Origin: Burkholderiales bacterium RIFCSPHIGHO2_12_FULL_61_11
GTDB lineage: Bacteria; Pseudomonadota; Gammaproteobacteria; Burkholderiales; Burkholderiaceae_C
Assembly (NCBI GenBank): GCA_001770785.1
Contig: MERZ01000324.1
Span: forward strand, 10,487 to 27,186
Reading direction: 5' to 3'
Length of the DNA stretch: 16,700 bases
Part shown: one piece after another, positions 6,805 through 15,492 of the stretch
How the letters are laid out: each line of letters opens with the position of its first letter
How positions within the stretch are numbered: position 1 is the first letter of the stretch
Notes under the pieces: generated by a model
What the model was told of the DNA's origin: nothing
Database searches by the model: none
The model's input: only the letters and a program-made list of their open reading frames with translations
Position numbers and translations under genes: made by a program

Positions 6805-8004
6805 ATGCGCCGTTTGCTCGAATCCGTGAAACCGATGTTCTCCAAAGGTGGGCGCTTCGAGAAATATCATGCGCTCTATGAAATGGTGGATACATTCCTG
6901 TATACACCCGCTAATTCAACATTTGCGGCGCCCCATGTTCGTGATGCGATCGACCTGAAACGTCTGATGAGCTATGTGGTGATTGCGCTGATTCCCTGTA
7001 TTGTCTGGAGCTGGTTCAATACTGGCTACCAGGCTAACCTCGTTTTACAGGAGCTTTCCATCATCAAGGATGACTGGCGGGCAATCGTTCTTCACACTCT
7101 CGGCATCGGCTTCGACCCGGCGAATATTCTGGCTAATGCGGCGCATGGTTTTCTGTATTTCTTCCCGATCTATCTGACGACCTTGATCGTAGGCGGTTTC
7201 TGTGAAATGGTCTTTACGGTCATACGCAAACATGAAATCAATGAGGGATTCCTTGTCACCTCCATGCTGTTTGCGCTGACTTTGCCCCCGGATATGCCAT
7301 TATGGATGGTCGCGTTAGGCATTAGTTTTGGAGTTGTCATCGGCAAGGAAATTTTTGGTGGCACCGGTAAAAATTTTCTCAATCCCGCCCTGGTTGGGCG
7401 CGCCTTTCTTTATTTCGCCTATCCAGCAGAAATTACGGGCGATCTGGTTTGGGTAGCGGTGGATGGCTACTCTGGCGCAACGCCCCTGGGTCTGGGCAAA
7501 TTGGGTGGCATGCAAGCCATCACCACAGCGGGGTATACCTGGTGGAATGCTTTCATCGGTCTGATTCCGGGCTCACTGGGTGAAACCTCGACGCTTGCCT
7601 GTCTGCTTGGAGCTGTTTTCCTGATCTATACGAAAGTCGCTTCCTGGCGCATCATTGCGGGTGTATTTCTCGGTATGGTGGGAACGACGTTGTTGTTCAA
7701 TACCCTGGGTAGTGGTACCAATCCGATGATGGCGATGCCTTGGCACTGGCACTTGGTGTTGGGTGGTTTTGCCTTTGGCATGGTATTCATGGCGACAGAT
7801 CCGGTTTCAGCCGCCATGACCACTGCAGGACGATGGATTTTCGGCATTCTTATCGGATTCATGACGGTATTGATTCGTGTGCTTAATCCAGCTTTTCCGG
7901 AAGGAATCATGCTTGCAATTCTATTCGCCAATATTTTTGCACCACTGATCGATTATGTGGTGATTCAGACCAATATTCGCCGGAGGCTTAGGCGCCATGG
8001 CTGA
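6805..8004 (+). CDS. nqrB: Na+-NQR subunit B
   Basis: Large membrane subunit of Na+-NQR, carrying covalent FMN and riboflavin and forming part of the Na+ path. It is 399 aa with about ten hydrophobic segments. The covalent flavin site is seen at SGAT 223-226 (in [14 protein letters not shown]), with T226 the predicted FMN-phosphoester residue. Other family segments are [40 protein letters not shown] and [10 protein letters not shown]. The N-terminus ([19 protein letters not shown]) matches the family, supporting ATG 6805; AGAAGG lies about 11 nt upstream. The 3' end overlaps nqrC by 8 nt. Confidence 0.97.
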   Translation: MRRLLESVKPMFSKGGRFEKYHALYEMVDTFLYTPANSTFAAPHVRDAIDLKRLMSYVVIALIPCIVWSWFNTGYQANLVLQELSIIKDDWRAIVLHTLGIGFDPANILANAAHGFLYFFPIYLTTLIVGGFCEMVFTVIRKHEINEGFLVTSMLFALTLPPDMPLWMVALGISFGVVIGKEIFGGTGKNFLNPALVGRAFLYFAYPAEITGDLVWVAVDGYSGATPLGLGKLGGMQAITTAGYTWWNAFIGLIPGSLGETSTLACLLGAVFLIYTKVASWRIIAGVFLGMVGTTLLFNTLGSGTNPMMAMPWHWHLVLGGFAFGMVFMATDPVSAAMTTAGRWIFGILIGFMTVLIRVLNPAFPEGIMLAILFANIFAPLIDYVVIQTNIRRRLRRHG

Positions 8005-8797
8005 GTCGGATGCCTCCCCCGTCGGGCACAGCAAGAGCAAAACATTGCTGGTGGCTTTCGCTGTCTGTCTTGTCTGTTCATTGCTGGTGGCAAGTGCTGC
8101 GGTATTTCTCAAGCCGATTCAGGTCGCCAACAAAGGCATCGAACGCCAGCGCATCATCGTCGAAATTGCAGGTCTGATGGTGCCAGGGCTTACCGCGGCA
8201 CAGGCATACCAGCAGGTCGATGTTGTTATGGTAGAGCTCAGCAGTGGTCAGGTGACCGACGCCCTTGATGCGGAACATTTCGATATTATAAAAGCAGTTA
8301 AGGATGTGAATTTATCGGTTCCATTGAGACGCGCCGAAGATCCCGCTCAAATCAGTCGGAAGCCGAAGTACCTGCCGGCATATCGGGTCAATGATGATGC
8401 AGGGAAACTCAAGATATTGATCCTGCCAGTTTACGGCTATGGTTTATGGTCTACGCTGTATGGCTTCATAGCCCTGCAAGAAGACCTGCGGACGATACAA
8501 GGACTCAGATTTTACCAGCACGCTGAAACACCAGGATTGGGTGGAGAAGTCGACAACCCCAGATGGCTTGCCTTATGGAAAGGAAAAATCGCTTTTGATG
8601 ATCATTGGGAGCCTCGTATCGAATTGATCAAAGGCACAGTGGAAAACTCCACGCCTGATAGGGAGCATAAAGTGGATGGATTATCGGGAGCAACCATGAC
8701 TACCCATGGCATTACGCGATTATTGAATTTCTGGCTGGGACAGGAAGGATTTGCTCCTTACCTGGCTCGCCTGCGTGAACATAGAGAAAGGAGCTGA
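7997..8797 (+). CDS. nqrC: Na+-NQR subunit C
   Basis: Membrane-anchored subunit with a periplasmic FMN-binding domain. It is 266 aa. There is one N-terminal transmembrane helix (about residues 15-37: [20 protein letters not shown]) and an FMN-binding domain ending in [21 protein letters not shown]233 of SGAT is the predicted FMN attachment site, modified by the ApbE encoded downstream. [14 protein letters not shown] and [15 protein letters not shown] are further family motifs. It overlaps nqrB by 8 nt, indicating translational coupling, and is followed by nqrD after 4 bp. Confidence 0.97.
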   Translation: MAESDASPVGHSKSKTLLVAFAVCLVCSLLVASAAVFLKPIQVANKGIERQRIIVEIAGLMVPGLTAAQAYQQVDVVMVELSSGQVTDALDAEHFDIIKAVKDVNLSVPLRRAEDPAQISRKPKYLPAYRVNDDAGKLKILILPVYGYGLWSTLYGFIALQEDLRTIQGLRFYQHAETPGLGGEVDNPRWLALWKGKIAFDDHWEPRIELIKGTVENSTPDREHKVDGLSGATMTTHGITRLLNFWLGQEGFAPYLARLREHRERS

Positions 8798-8801
8798 CAG
8801 C

Positions 8802-9467
8802 ATGGCTTATCCTGTTCGCAAAACTTTATTCTCACCGGTCGTAGATAATAATCCGATCACCCTGCAGGTCCTGGGCATCTGTTCAGCACTTGCAGTCACG
8901 ACCAAATTGTCAACTACGATTACCATGAGTATTGCGCTGACGCTGGTCGTAGCCTTTTCCAATACCGCAATCAGCCTGATTCGCCATCATATTCCAGCGA
9001 ATATCCGGATCATCGTGCAGATGACAATCATTGCATCCCTGGTCATAATAGTGGATCAGTTTCTGCGCGCCTTTGCCTATGAGGTCAGTAAGGACTTGTC
9101 AGTATTTGTCGGTCTGATTATTACCAATTGCATTGTTATGGGCCGTGCAGAAGCATTTGCCATGAGAAACCCGCCGTGGCCGAGCTTTCTCGACGGCTTT
9201 GGCAACGGACTCGGGTACAGTGCTATTTTGATGACGGTGGGCACGATGCGCGAACTCTTCGGATCGGGCTCATTGCTTGGTTATAAGATTCTTCCGCTAG
9301 CCAGGGACGGCGGCTGGTATGTTCCCAATGGATTGCTCCTGCTTCCCCCCAGTGCATTCTTTCTGATCGGACTCATCATCTGGGCAGTGCGAACGTGGAA
9401 AAAAGCACAGGTTGAAAAGGCTGAATTTCGCATCTTGGAAATGCGCCATCCTACCGAGACCGCCTGA
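8802..9467 (+). CDS. nqrD: Na+-NQR subunit D
   Basis: Integral membrane subunit (Rnf/Nqr D-E family) that with NqrE forms the pseudo-symmetric core holding an intramembrane [2Fe-2S] centre. It is 221 aa from ATG 8802, chosen because AAAGGAG (8787-8793) precedes it and the protein then starts [18 protein letters not shown] as in the family. An alternative upstream start at 8751 would lie inside nqrC. About six hydrophobic helices are visible. [20 protein letters not shown] contains the conserved Cys expected to ligate the cluster. Its stop overlaps the nqrE start (TGATG). Confidence 0.96.
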   Translation: MAYPVRKTLFSPVVDNNPITLQVLGICSALAVTTKLSTTITMSIALTLVVAFSNTAISLIRHHIPANIRIIVQMTIIASLVIIVDQFLRAFAYEVSKDLSVFVGLIITNCIVMGRAEAFAMRNPPWPSFLDGFGNGLGYSAILMTVGTMRELFGSGSLLGYKILPLARDGGWYVPNGLLLLPPSAFFLIGLIIWAVRTWKKAQVEKAEFRILEMRHPTETA

Positions 9468-10075
9468 TGAATTCCCTTGTCAATTTATTCATTACCGCGG
9501 TTTTCGTTGAAAACCTGGCCCTTTCCTTCTTTCTGGGAATGTGTACTTTCCTGGCGATCTCAAAAAAGATCGAAACTGCATTTGGCCTGGGCATCGCAGT
9601 CATCGTCGTCCAGACGCTTACAGTTCCCATCAACAACCTGATCTATCGCTATTTGCTGCGTCCCGACGCGTTGGACTGGACAGGGCTTTCCAATATCGAT
9701 CTGAGCTTTCTTGGCTTGGTCAGTTATATTGGCGTCATCGCCGCAATGGTACAAATCCTCGAGATGTTTCTAGATCGTTTTGTGCCTGCGCTTTATAACG
9801 CCCTGGGAATCTTTCTTCCGTTGATTACCGTGAATTGCGCCATTCTGGGCGGCACGCTATTCATGGTGGAACGGGATTATACATTTGCTGAAAGTGTCAC
9901 TTACGGATTCGGCTCCGGCTTTGGCTGGGCTTTGGCAATCACGGCCATGGCCGGGGTACGCGAGAAACTCAAATATTCGGATGTTCCCGATGGCCTGCGG
10001 GGACTGGGCATCACCTTCATCAGTGCGGGATTGATGGCATTGGGTTTCATGGCCTTTTCCGGTATTCGACTATGA
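9467..10075 (+). CDS. nqrE: Na+-NQR subunit E
   Basis: Integral membrane partner of NqrD. It is 202 aa with six hydrophobic segments. The family signatures are [20 protein letters not shown] near the N-terminus and [20 protein letters not shown] in the middle, each with a conserved Cys predicted to bind the NqrD/E iron-sulfur centre. The end, [20 protein letters not shown], is typical. The start shares a base with the nqrD stop, so the two are translationally coupled; nqrF follows after 18 bp. Confidence 0.97.
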   Translation: MNSLVNLFITAVFVENLALSFFLGMCTFLAISKKIETAFGLGIAVIVVQTLTVPINNLIYRYLLRPDALDWTGLSNIDLSFLGLVSYIGVIAAMVQILEMFLDRFVPALYNALGIFLPLITVNCAILGGTLFMVERDYTFAESVTYGFGSGFGWALAITAMAGVREKLKYSDVPDGLRGLGITFISAGLMALGFMAFSGIRL

Positions 10076-10093
10076 CATGACGAAAGTGCGCCT

Positions 10094-11314
10094 ATGCTAG
10101 AAATTGCCCTGGGTGTATTCCTTTTCACAGCTATCGTCATTGCGCTGGTTTTCATAATTTTGGGTGCCCGTTCAGTGCTCCTGGCGCAGGGCAATGTCAA
10201 GATCGTTGTCAATGACAAACGCACGATCGAAGCGTCGACTGGCGCGAAACTCCTGGGCACGCTTGCCAATGCGGGACTGTTCGTGAGTTCCCCATGCGGG
10301 GGGAGCGGCACCTGCGGCCAATGCCGGGTCAAGGTTTTTGAGGGGGGCGGCGCGATCTTGCCGACCGAAACTTCACACATCAACAAGCGAGATGCACGGG
10401 CCGGCTATCGCCTATCGTGTCAGGTGGCGGTCAAGCAGGATTTGAAGATTGCTGTGCCTGAAGAGGTTTTCGGCATCAGGAAATGGCAATGCACGGTGCG
10501 TTCCAACCATAATGTAGCCACCTTCATAAAGGAACTGATCCTGGAGCTTCCTCCCGGGGAAAATGTCGAGTTCCGTGCCGGTGGTTATATCCAGATTGAA
10601 TCTCCACCGTACAGGTGCTCCTTCAAGGATTTTGACATCGATGAGCGTTTTCGCAAGGATTGGGATCATTTAAATGTTTGGCAATATTTTTCAGATAGCA
10701 GGGAAACAGTCATACGCGCCTACTCAATGGCAAATTACCCGGAAGAGCGTGGCATCATCGCGTTGAATGTGCGCATTGCCACTCCACCACCCAAGACAGA
10801 AGGCATAGCCCCTGGTAAGTGCTCATCCTATATCTTCATGCTCAAACCAGGTGATAAAGTCAATATCATGGGTCCATTCGGTGATTTTTTTGCGCGTGAG
10901 ACCGATAATGAAATGATTTTCATCGGGGGCGGCGCCGGGATGGCGCCGATGCGTTCGCATATTTTTGATCAATTATGTCGACTCAAAAGCAAACGCAAAA
11001 TTTCATTCTGGTACGGGGCACGCTCAAAAAATGAAATGTTCTACACTGAAGATTTCGACAAACTCGACAAAGAGAATGATAATTTTGAATGGCATGTGGC
11101 GCTCTCCGAGCCATTACCAGAAGACAACTGGAAAGGCCATACCGGTTTCATTCACAAAGTCTTGTACCAGGAATACTTGAAGGACCATCCATCACCCGAG
11201 GATTGTGAGTATTATTTATGCGGCCCGCCGATGATGAGCAAAGCAGTCATTGAAATGCTGCTGGATTTGGGTGTGGAGCAGGAAAACATTCTGTATGACG
11301 ACTTTGGCGGCTAA
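10094..11314 (+). CDS. nqrF: Na+-NQR subunit F (NADH dehydrogenase, FAD and [2Fe-2S])
   Basis: Electron entry subunit. It is 406 aa. The N-terminal helix (residues 3-25) anchors it to the membrane. The ferredoxin-like domain has C68, C74 and C77 ([17 protein letters not shown]) and C109 (YRLSCQVAV), the full [2Fe-2S] set. The FAD-binding motif [11 protein letters not shown] lies near residue 210. The NADH-binding domain starts with [17 protein letters not shown], and the end [20 protein letters not shown] then YDDFGG is characteristic. Nothing seems missing or broken. It is the last canonical nqr gene, and the apbE-nqrM fusion follows 24 bp later. Confidence 0.97.
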   Translation: MLEIALGVFLFTAIVIALVFIILGARSVLLAQGNVKIVVNDKRTIEASTGAKLLGTLANAGLFVSSPCGGSGTCGQCRVKVFEGGGAILPTETSHINKRDARAGYRLSCQVAVKQDLKIAVPEEVFGIRKWQCTVRSNHNVATFIKELILELPPGENVEFRAGGYIQIESPPYRCSFKDFDIDERFRKDWDHLNVWQYFSDSRETVIRAYSMANYPEERGIIALNVRIATPPPKTEGIAPGKCSSYIFMLKPGDKVNIMGPFGDFFARETDNEMIFIGGGAGMAPMRSHIFDQLCRLKSKRKISFWYGARSKNEMFYTEDFDKLDKENDNFEWHVALSEPLPEDNWKGHTGFIHKVLYQEYLKDHPSPEDCEYYLCGPPMMSKAVIEMLLDLGVEQENILYDDFGG

Positions 11315-11338
11315 GCATTAGTTAGCGCCTTGATATAT

Positions 11339-12601
11339 ATGCTCGACCACTCCCTTACGCCATCACGAGTTGTGACCACTGCGCTGAAAGTCATGACGAT
11401 CTTCATCGTTATTGCGGTCATTCCAGCTTGTTTTTCCACTGTGGTGCCACTCGAGTTTTCGCACTTGACTGGAAACACAATGGGAACCAGTTACACCGTA
11501 AAATACCGTTATCCACCTGGCACGCCACCCTCACACGTAATGCAAGGGGAGATCGAGCATCGACTTGCACAAATCAATCAAATCATGTCCACCTATGATC
11601 CCGAGTCGGAGCTGTCGCGCTTCAATCGGGCGGATACCACTGATTGGATCCCGGTTTCCAGTCATCTTTATATCGTTCTCAAGACCGCGCTGGAAATCAA
11701 CCGGCAGAGCAAAGGGGCTTTCGACATTACGATAGGGCCATTGGTCAATCTTTGGGGGTTTGGGCCGAATATTCGGCTTGAGAGTATTCCCGATCAAACC
11801 GGCATTGCCGCAGCTCTTGAGCGAACCGGGCCTGATAAACTCGTGCTTCATGAATCATCGACAGCAGTTCGCAAAACGCGTTCTGATGTCTATGTCGATC
11901 TTTCAGGAATTGCCAAAGGATATGCGGTTGATCAAATCGCGGTAGCACTCGAGCACCATGGTATTGCGCACTACATGATCGAAATTGGTGGTGAAATACG
12001 TGCACGCGGAACCAATGCGCAGGAAATCCCATGGCAGATCGGAATTGATAAACCTCAGTCACCTGGCCGTTCAATACAGAAGGTATTGTCCCTTAAAAGC
12101 GCTGCCATGGCGACTTCAGGTAATTATCGTAATTATTTCATGATCAACGGCAGGCGCTACATGCATGTGATTGACCCGGCTACGGGCTGGCCAGCAGAAA
12201 ACCATTTGGCATCGGTCACCGTATTGGCTGATACATGCATGTTTGCCGATGCCTGGGCCACAGCGTTACTGGTGCTGGGTCCTGAACGCGGTATGGTTAT
12301 TGCGGAACAGCTTGGATTGCCAGCGCTATTCATCGTCAATCACGATGGTATTTTTGTGGAACATGCAAGCAGCCATTTTCAACCCAAAGACACGCAAAAT
12401 ATAATAATCACTTTTCTGGCAGCCTTTTTTGTCGTGGGGATCGCTATTGCAGCCATGGCAGCCGGCATCATGATGGGCCGCAGACCGCTTGCAGGAAGCT
12501 GTGGCGGACTCAGACGTTTTGGATTGGAGTGTGATGCGGGTTGTGGCAAATCCTGTTCAGCTCGATCAGCTCACAAGTCTTCGAGGAGTAATCAGCTGTG
12601 A
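11339..12601 (+). CDS. apbE: FAD:protein FMN transferase (ApbE) fused to NqrM
   Basis: A 420-aa two-domain protein. Residues ~1-28 form a hydrophobic export signal with VIPAC, a poor lipobox. Residues ~35-345 are ApbE, which transfers FMN from FAD to the SGAT threonines of NqrB and NqrC in the periplasm. Its motifs are LTGNTMGTSYTVKY, GAFDITIGPLVNLWGFGP, VDLSGIAKGYAVDQ, HYMIEIGGEIRARG, HVIDPATG and the Mg-site ADAWATAL. From about residue 352 an NqrM (DUF539) domain follows: a membrane helix (IIITFLAAFFVVGIAIAAMA) and GSCGG, then FGLECDAGCGKSC, giving the four Cys expected of NqrM, the maturation factor for Na+-NQR. These are normally two genes; here no stop separates them. ATG 11339 is preferred to TTG 11330, and another ATG at 11393 is possible. 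The basic tail after the last Cys is not family-like and abuts the IS remnant. Confidence 0.93.
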   Translation: MLDHSLTPSRVVTTALKVMTIFIVIAVIPACFSTVVPLEFSHLTGNTMGTSYTVKYRYPPGTPPSHVMQGEIEHRLAQINQIMSTYDPESELSRFNRADTTDWIPVSSHLYIVLKTALEINRQSKGAFDITIGPLVNLWGFGPNIRLESIPDQTGIAAALERTGPDKLVLHESSTAVRKTRSDVYVDLSGIAKGYAVDQIAVALEHHGIAHYMIEIGGEIRARGTNAQEIPWQIGIDKPQSPGRSIQKVLSLKSAAMATSGNYRNYFMINGRRYMHVIDPATGWPAENHLASVTVLADTCMFADAWATALLVLGPERGMVIAEQLGLPALFIVNHDGIFVEHASSHFQPKDTQNIIITFLAAFFVVGIAIAAMAAGIMMGRRPLAGSCGGLRRFGLECDAGCGKSCSARSAHKSSRSNQL

Positions 12602-12829
12602 ACTGGGCTTGAGCACGGCCACACCGCGCAGCAGGTACGGGTACACCTTGTGCTGCAGGTGCTCTGCGCCCTGCAGGTGTCGGGAACCGGTGCCATGACT
12701 GCCAGGCCGCCCCATCGTGCGCATTGCCCGCTTGCGGTTGACGGTGTGTCCGCAGCGCCCCAGGTACACCACCATCTTGCGGCTGCTGTAAAACGGGTGG
12801 CGGGCGTATTTCTCGTCAATCAGACGGGG
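12600..12829 (-). mobile_element. Internal fragment of an IS3-family transposase (OrfB) gene
   Basis: Reading the minus strand from 12829, the translation is LIDEKYARHPFYSSRKMVVY, then GHTVNRKRAMRTMG and, after a divergent middle, LQHKVYPYLLRGVAVLKP. This is the region just before the first catalytic Asp block of IS3-group OrfB transposases (typically YPYLLRG followed by RPNQVWxxDITY). The segment breaks off before the DDE residues at the end of the apbE-nqrM gene and has an upstream stop near 12830. It is a dead remnant of about 77 codons. It occupies almost the whole gap between the nqr cluster and the comEA-like gene and marks that boundary as a past insertion or deletion site. Confidence 0.75.
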
Positions 12830-12857
12830 TCAATATTCAATCGATGCCGACGATGAA

Positions 12858-13373
12858 TTACTTCTTGGCGGCGCTGGCGGCAGGTTTGGCGGCATCAGCC
12901 TTGGCCTTGCCTTCAACTTTTGCGTCACTCTTGGGCGTTACAGCAGTCTTGACGCCCTTGGCGGCTTCTTTCACGGCGTCCTTGGCGCCGATGGCGGCAC
13001 CCTTGACGGCATCTTTGGTCGCAATGGCGGCATCTTTGGCTTTTTGGGTGAGTGGCTTGTCAGATTTCTTGGCCTTGGCATCTGCCTTGGCCTGTGCGGC
13101 AGCCGCGCCGTTGTAGCTGGCGCCACCGACGGTAAGGCCTTCAGCCGAAAACTCGGCTGCACTCTTGTCGCCCACACCTTTGACGCGCGTCACAAAGTCG
13201 TCCCAATTCTTGAATTCGCCCTTTTTGCGTTCGGAAATGATCAGCTTGGAGGTCACGGGACCGATGCCTTTGATGCCATCGAGTTCGGCTTCGGTGGCTT
13301 TGTTGACATCAACCGCGGCAAATGCCGCGACGAGGGACATGGCGGCGAAAAACGCCAGCAATTTCTTGAACAT
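12858..13373 (-). CDS. Secreted ComEA-like helix-hairpin-helix protein with Ala/Lys-rich tail
   Basis: A 171-aa protein from ATG 13373, chosen because AAAGGAG lies 7 nt upstream and the protein then begins with a signal peptide (MFKKLLAFFAAMSLVAAFAA, cleavage near residue 20). Residues ~21-80 form the ComEA-type helix-hairpin-helix domain: VDVNKATEAELDGIKGIGP and FVTRVKGVGDKSAAEFSAEG. These domains bind double-stranded DNA without sequence preference, in ComEA for DNA uptake in the periplasm. Residues ~90-171 are low complexity, with near-repeats KDAAIATKDAV / KGAAIGAKDAV / KEAAKGVKTAV and Lys/Ala stretches, like histone-H1-type tails. It is 128 bp downstream of hldD. A GTCAA-N6-TTGAC inverted repeat (13458-13473) sits in that gap. 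Confidence 0.85.
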   Translation of the reverse strand: MFKKLLAFFAAMSLVAAFAAVDVNKATEAELDGIKGIGPVTSKLIISERKKGEFKNWDDFVTRVKGVGDKSAAEFSAEGLTVGGASYNGAAAAQAKADAKAKKSDKPLTQKAKDAAIATKDAVKGAAIGAKDAVKEAAKGVKTAVTPKSDAKVEGKAKADAAKPAASAAKK

Positions 13374-13501
13374 GAGAAAACTCCTTTGAGATGGGATTGA
13401 ACTAGGCAGGGGGTCTACCCTTGTGAAAAAGGAGGCCTCAATTAACAACGGCCGGCTGTCAAGCGGGGTTGACCTCTTGTTGAAGTTTTTTGCCAGAAAG
13501 A

Positions 13502-14509
13502 TTAACTTTGGTCCCCGCTCAGCCACTGCATGTAAGACGTTACGCCGGTCTGCACGTCAGCAAAGGCATGTTGGCAGCCTGCCGCGCGCAAGGCGCTCAA
13601 GTCGGCCTGCGTGTAGCACTGGTACTTTCCAACCAGCGCCGCGGGAAAGCTGATGTAGTCGATCAAGCCACCGCGGGCGGCATCTTCAAGACTCAGAGGC
13701 GACGCGTTTTGGCTTTTGCGCAAGGTGTTGACGACGGCCATGGCGACATCATTGAAGGGTTGCGCCCGCCCGGTGCCAACGTTGAAAATCCCGGATTTTT
13801 CAGGGTGGTCAAGGAACCAGAGGTTGACGGCCACGACGTCGTCGATAAAGACAAAGTCGCGCATCTGGCCGCCCGCGCCATAGCCACCATATTCGCCAAA
13901 CAGCTTGACCTTGCCCTCGGTCTGAAACTGGTCAAACTGGTGAAATGCCACGCTGGCCATGCGCCCCTTGTGCTGCTCGCGGGGACCATAAACGTTGAAG
14001 TACCTGAATCCGGCCACTTGCGTCGCGGAATTTTCAAATTTGGCACCAAGCTCGCGCCGCAGCCGCTGGTCGAAAAGCAGCTTGGAGTAGCCGTAAACAT
14101 TCAGGGGCTTCTCGAACTCGGGTGACTCGCTGAAGGTGTCGGAGCCGCCGTAGGTGGCCGCTGACGAGGCATACAGCAGGCGCGTCCCCTGGTCCTGGCA
14201 AGCATGGAACAGCTCGCACGACAGCGTGTAGTTGTTGTCCATCATGTACTTGCCGTCCAGTTCCATGGTGTCGCTGCAGGCACCCTCGTGGAACACCGCT
14301 TCGACCTGGCCAAAAGCACCTTCGGCAAACAGCTCGTAAAAGTCATCAACATCGACGTAGTCGGCAATGCTCAGGTCAGCCAGGTTACGGAATTTGTTGC
14401 CGTCGGTCAGGTCATCAACGGCAATGATGTCGTCAATGCCGCGGGCGTTGAGACCTTTGACCAGATTGCTGCCGATAAAGCCGGCGGCACCGGTAACTAC
14501 GATTTTCAT
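13502..14509 (-). CDS. hldD: ADP-L-glycero-D-manno-heptose-6-epimerase
   Basis: Converts ADP-D-glycero-D-manno-heptose to the L-glycero form, the heptose donor for the LPS inner core. It is 335 aa, an extended short-chain dehydrogenase fold using NADP. The sequence shows the Rossmann motif [14 protein letters not shown] at residues 7-20, [10 protein letters not shown] with the catalytic Ser, and YGYSKLLFD with the Tyr-x3-Lys pair. [20 protein letters not shown] and [14 protein letters not shown] are conserved HldD segments. The ATG at 14509 is preceded by GAGGAA. It lies 32 bp downstream of the heptose kinase gene in the same operon. Confidence 0.96.
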   Translation of the reverse strand: MKIVVTGAAGFIGSNLVKGLNARGIDDIIAVDDLTDGNKFRNLADLSIADYVDVDDFYELFAEGAFGQVEAVFHEGACSDTMELDGKYMMDNNYTLSCELFHACQDQGTRLLYASSAATYGGSDTFSESPEFEKPLNVYGYSKLLFDQRLRRELGAKFENSATQVAGFRYFNVYGPREQHKGRMASVAFHQFDQFQTEGKVKLFGEYGGYGAGGQMRDFVFIDDVVAVNLWFLDHPEKSGIFNVGTGRAQPFNDVAMAVVNTLRKSQNASPLSLEDAARGGLIDYISFPAALVGKYQCYTQADLSALRAAGCQHAFADVQTGVTSYMQWLSGDQS

Positions 14510-14541
14510 GGGGAATTCCTCGGTTCAAGGCATTGAAAGGT

Positions 14542-15483
14542 TTAATCCGCAGCGAAAAGCTCGCTGTAGTTGACGGTTGCGGTGCCGAACTTGCCGACCA
14601 CGATACCGGCGGCCCGGTTGGCGATGGGCACCGCACCACGCAGGCTCATGCCGGCAGCCAGCATGGCCGCGAGCGTGGCAATCACGGTGTCTCCGGCACC
14701 GGTCACGTCGAAGACCTCGCGGGTCACGGCGGGCACGTGCAACTCGCCCTGCGCGTCAAACAGGGTCATGCCTTCCTCGCTGCGGGTCAGCAGCAGGGCC
14801 TCCAGCCCCAGCGATGTGCGAAGCTGGTGGGCTTTGCTGCGCAGATCAGCCTCATCGCTCCAGTGGCCAACCACATGTTCCAGTTCGGTGCGGTTGGGGG
14901 TGATGACGCTGGCATTTTTGTAGCGTGCGTAGTCCGAGCCTTTCGGATCGACCAGCACCACCTTTCCCGCAGCGCGGGCCATTGCAATCATCGACACGAT
15001 GTGCGCCAGGCCACCCTTGCCGTAGTCGGAGAACAGCACGGCGTCGTGCTGCGGATATCGTTGTTCAAAAGTGGCGGACTGCGAAGCCAGCACTTCGTTT
15101 TCGGGCGAGTTTTCAAAATCAAGTCGCAGCAACTGCTGCTGGCGCCCAATCACGCGAAGCTTGACGGTGGTTTTGAGCTGCGGGTCACGGCCAAAGTACG
15201 GCGTGATGCCGGTCTGCGCCACCAGCGCTTCCAGAATGTGACTGGCTTCATCATCGCCCACCACGCTCAGCAGCGAAGCCTGGGCACCGAGCGTCACGAT
15301 GTTGTAGGCCACGTTGGCCGCGGCACCCATGCGCTCTTCGGTGCGGGTGACGCGAACCACAGGCACTGGTGCCTCGGGCGAGATACGGTCGACCGCGCCA
15401 TACCAGTAGCGGTCCAGCATGGTATCGCCCACCACCAGAACGCGGGCTGAAGAAATCTTTTCAGGGGTCACTTGCATGCTCAT
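14542..15483 (-). CDS. hldE: D-glycero-beta-D-manno-heptose-7-phosphate kinase (single-domain HldE/RfaE N-terminal type)
   Basis: Phosphorylates heptose-7-phosphate to the 1,7-bisphosphate in the ADP-heptose pathway. A 313-aa PfkB/ribokinase-fold protein equivalent to only the N-terminal domain of E. coli HldE. The adenylyltransferase domain is absent, so that step must be encoded elsewhere, as is usual when the two activities are separate (also called hldA or rfaE1). Visible motifs are VLVVGDTMLDRYWYGAVDRI, MGAAANVAYNI, LFSDYGKGGL, VDPKGSDYARYKNASVITPN and FDVTGAGDTVIA, where D265 of GAGD is the catalytic base. ATG 15483 is used; an internal ATG two codons later is equally possible. It starts 9 bp after the lapB stop, suggesting coupling. 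Confidence 0.95.
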   Translation of the reverse strand: MSMQVTPEKISSARVLVVGDTMLDRYWYGAVDRISPEAPVPVVRVTRTEERMGAAANVAYNIVTLGAQASLLSVVGDDEASHILEALVAQTGITPYFGRDPQLKTTVKLRVIGRQQQLLRLDFENSPENEVLASQSATFEQRYPQHDAVLFSDYGKGGLAHIVSMIAMARAAGKVVLVDPKGSDYARYKNASVITPNRTELEHVVGHWSDEADLRSKAHQLRTSLGLEALLLTRSEEGMTLFDAQGELHVPAVTREVFDVTGAGDTVIATLAAMLAAGMSLRGAVPIANRAAGIVVGKFGTATVNYSELFAAD

Positions 15484-15492
15484 CTTGTAGGG

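Noticed and set aside
12844..13116. Ala/Leu-rich plus-strand frame that looks like a membrane protein.
   Set aside because: It is the complement of the Ala/Lys-rich tail of the comEA-like gene; the minus-strand gene has signal peptide, HhH domain and ribosome-binding site.
13434..13462. Minus-strand promoter for the comEA-like gene based on TTGACA at 13457-13462.
   Set aside because: No -10-like hexamer lies at 16-18 bp; only GAGGCC is found there.
14533..15450. Open frame of about 305 codons on the plus strand opposite the heptose kinase gene.
   Set aside because: Shadow of hldE on the other strand; His/Gln/Gly-rich translation with no recognisable domain.
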